A DNA stretch of 6,536 bases from Paenibacillus sp. (lineage in GTDB: Bacteria; Bacillota; Bacilli; Paenibacillales; NBRC-103111), in contig JARBUQ010000277.1 of NCBI GenBank assembly GCA_029239545.1, positions 1-6,536 on the forward strand. The letters are read 5' to 3'. The position numbers and the translations under genes were made by a program. The notes below the pieces were generated by a model that made no database searches, had not been told where the DNA came from, and worked only from the letters and a program-made list of their open reading frames with translations. Below are positions 5,777 to 6,536 of the stretch, piece by piece. Each line of letters begins with the position of its first letter. Positions within the stretch are counted from its first letter, which is position 1.

Positions 5777-6536
5777 TTAATCTGCCCACTGCTGCTCGGT
5801 CATCACGGTTAACTCGAGCTTGTTCAGAATAAACCCATACTCATTGGTGATTTCGAAAGCCATTGGAACAGAAGCATTGCTGAAGAAAGCTAATGGCGCG
5901 AGGTCGGTCAACCAATCATAATGTTCCGGAGATTGAACAGGCTGGTCCGGCCATGCACCCGTGAGCAGCGGACTATATAAGAGGTCTGCCCCCTCCAGCA
6001 GCTCACAGCCACTCAGCTTTTCAAGGAAAGCCGATCCCTTTAGCGAGTCAGCTTTACGATGGTTAGTGAATAAATGCGGCCAGTAATCTGCACGCGAGCC
6101 AGTATGATCTGTCATGGAGGCAAATGCGGTAACTCCATTATAAATAGCAGGCACACCGAAAAGAATCGCATACAGCTTTTTGCCCAGCTCAATCCGTTCG
6201 CTCAAGTCGGAGAAGGTTTCTATCACAAGTCCAGCCAACCGATTCATGGATGAAGGAGAAGGAGACTGCTCGGCAGCGTACGGGAATACGATCGCATTCA
6301 TTTGCAGCGCTGCCTGAGCCTGGAACAGGAGCGAAGCAAGGAGACTGCTGTAAGGCTCCGTGCGGATGACTCTGCCTTCAATATAATGCTGTTCGTTGAT
6401 GATTAAGGCCATTGTTAAAAGGGGAGAGCATCGCTCCTGCCAGAATACGTCCCATACTGGCCGCATAAAAGCAGATACATGGAAATGCGGCAGCAAATGG
6501 GACAAATTGGAACCCTGTGTCAGAGAGGCTTCATAC
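5777..6536 (-). CDS. DUF2515 (YppC-like) protein, C-terminal part
   Basis: The last 252 residues of a protein whose start lies beyond the right edge. The frame stays open through YEASLTQGSN to the last bases, and the TTG at 6505 is internal with no ribosome site. The sequence fits the family of Bacillus YppC (DUF2515, about 320 residues), recognised from LSHLLPHFHVSAFMRPVWDV near the window edge, LLTMALIINEQHYIEGRVI, RLAGLVIETFSDLSERIELG, LYAILFGVPAIYNGVTAFA and HTGSRADYWPHLF. Function is unknown. No signal peptide or clear membrane helix is seen in this part, so a cytoplasmic protein is likely. It ends 12 nt from the stop of the convergent flippase gene. An estimated 60-80 N-terminal residues are missing, by comparison with my memory of the family length. 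Confidence 0.85.
   Translation of the reverse strand, partial: YEASLTQGSNLSHLLPHFHVSAFMRPVWDVFWQERCSPLLTMALIINEQHYIEGRVIRTEPYSSLLASLLFQAQAALQMNAIVFPYAAEQSPSPSSMNRLAGLVIETFSDLSERIELGKKLYAILFGVPAIYNGVTAFASMTDHTGSRADYWPHLFTNHRKADSLKGSAFLEKLSGCELLEGADLLYSPLLTGAWPDQPVQSPEHYDWLTDLAPLAFFSNASVPMAFEITNEYGFILNKLELTVMTEQQWAD

Overview
The window looks like chromosomal DNA of a low- to mid-GC Gram-positive spore former, most likely Paenibacillus or a close relative. This rests on the strong GGAGG-type ribosome binding sites, the TTG and ATG starts, a YtgP/SpoVB-type flippase, a YppC-like (DUF2515) protein and the style of the AraC regulator. The genus is inferred from protein style only. I see no mobile element, tRNA, rRNA or CRISPR array.

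Layout from left to right: (1) an AraC-family regulator on + (66-818); (2) converging on it across a 10-bp gap, a lipoprotein on - (829-1899) with a signal-peptidase-I-like domain lacking the catalytic Ser and Lys motifs, followed by a second extracytoplasmic domain; (3) a 197-bp spacer (1900-2096, counted to the end of the next stop codon) holding a weak promoter for the lipoprotein, a 13-bp palindrome and a strong rho-independent terminator reading on -; (4) a small 97-aa protein on - (2093-2386) with a helix, an Sm1-like beta motif and a C-terminal membrane anchor; (5) directly upstream on the same strand, a 14-TM drug-efflux MFS transporter (2457-3932); (6) a divergent intergenic region (3933-4132) with a promoter and dyad for the MFS gene and a -10 box for the next gene; (7) a MurJ/SpoVB-like lipid flippase on + (4133-5764); (8) converging on it across a 12-bp gap, the C-terminal 252 residues of a DUF2515 protein on -, cut by the right edge of the window.

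The MFS gene and the small protein gene may form one transcription unit ending at the terminator at 2016-2066, since I see no terminator between them. The other genes look independently transcribed. Nothing ties the AraC regulator to a target within the window. Common themes are the cell envelope (lipoprotein, tail-anchored small protein, efflux pump, flippase), but a joint pathway is not supported by the sequence.

The most interesting objects are the apparently inactive signal-peptidase-fold lipoprotein and the single-Sm-motif membrane-anchored small protein. Several starts are reassigned here from ribosome binding site spacing: the regulator at 66, the lipoprotein at 1899, the small protein at 2386 and the flippase at TTG 4133.
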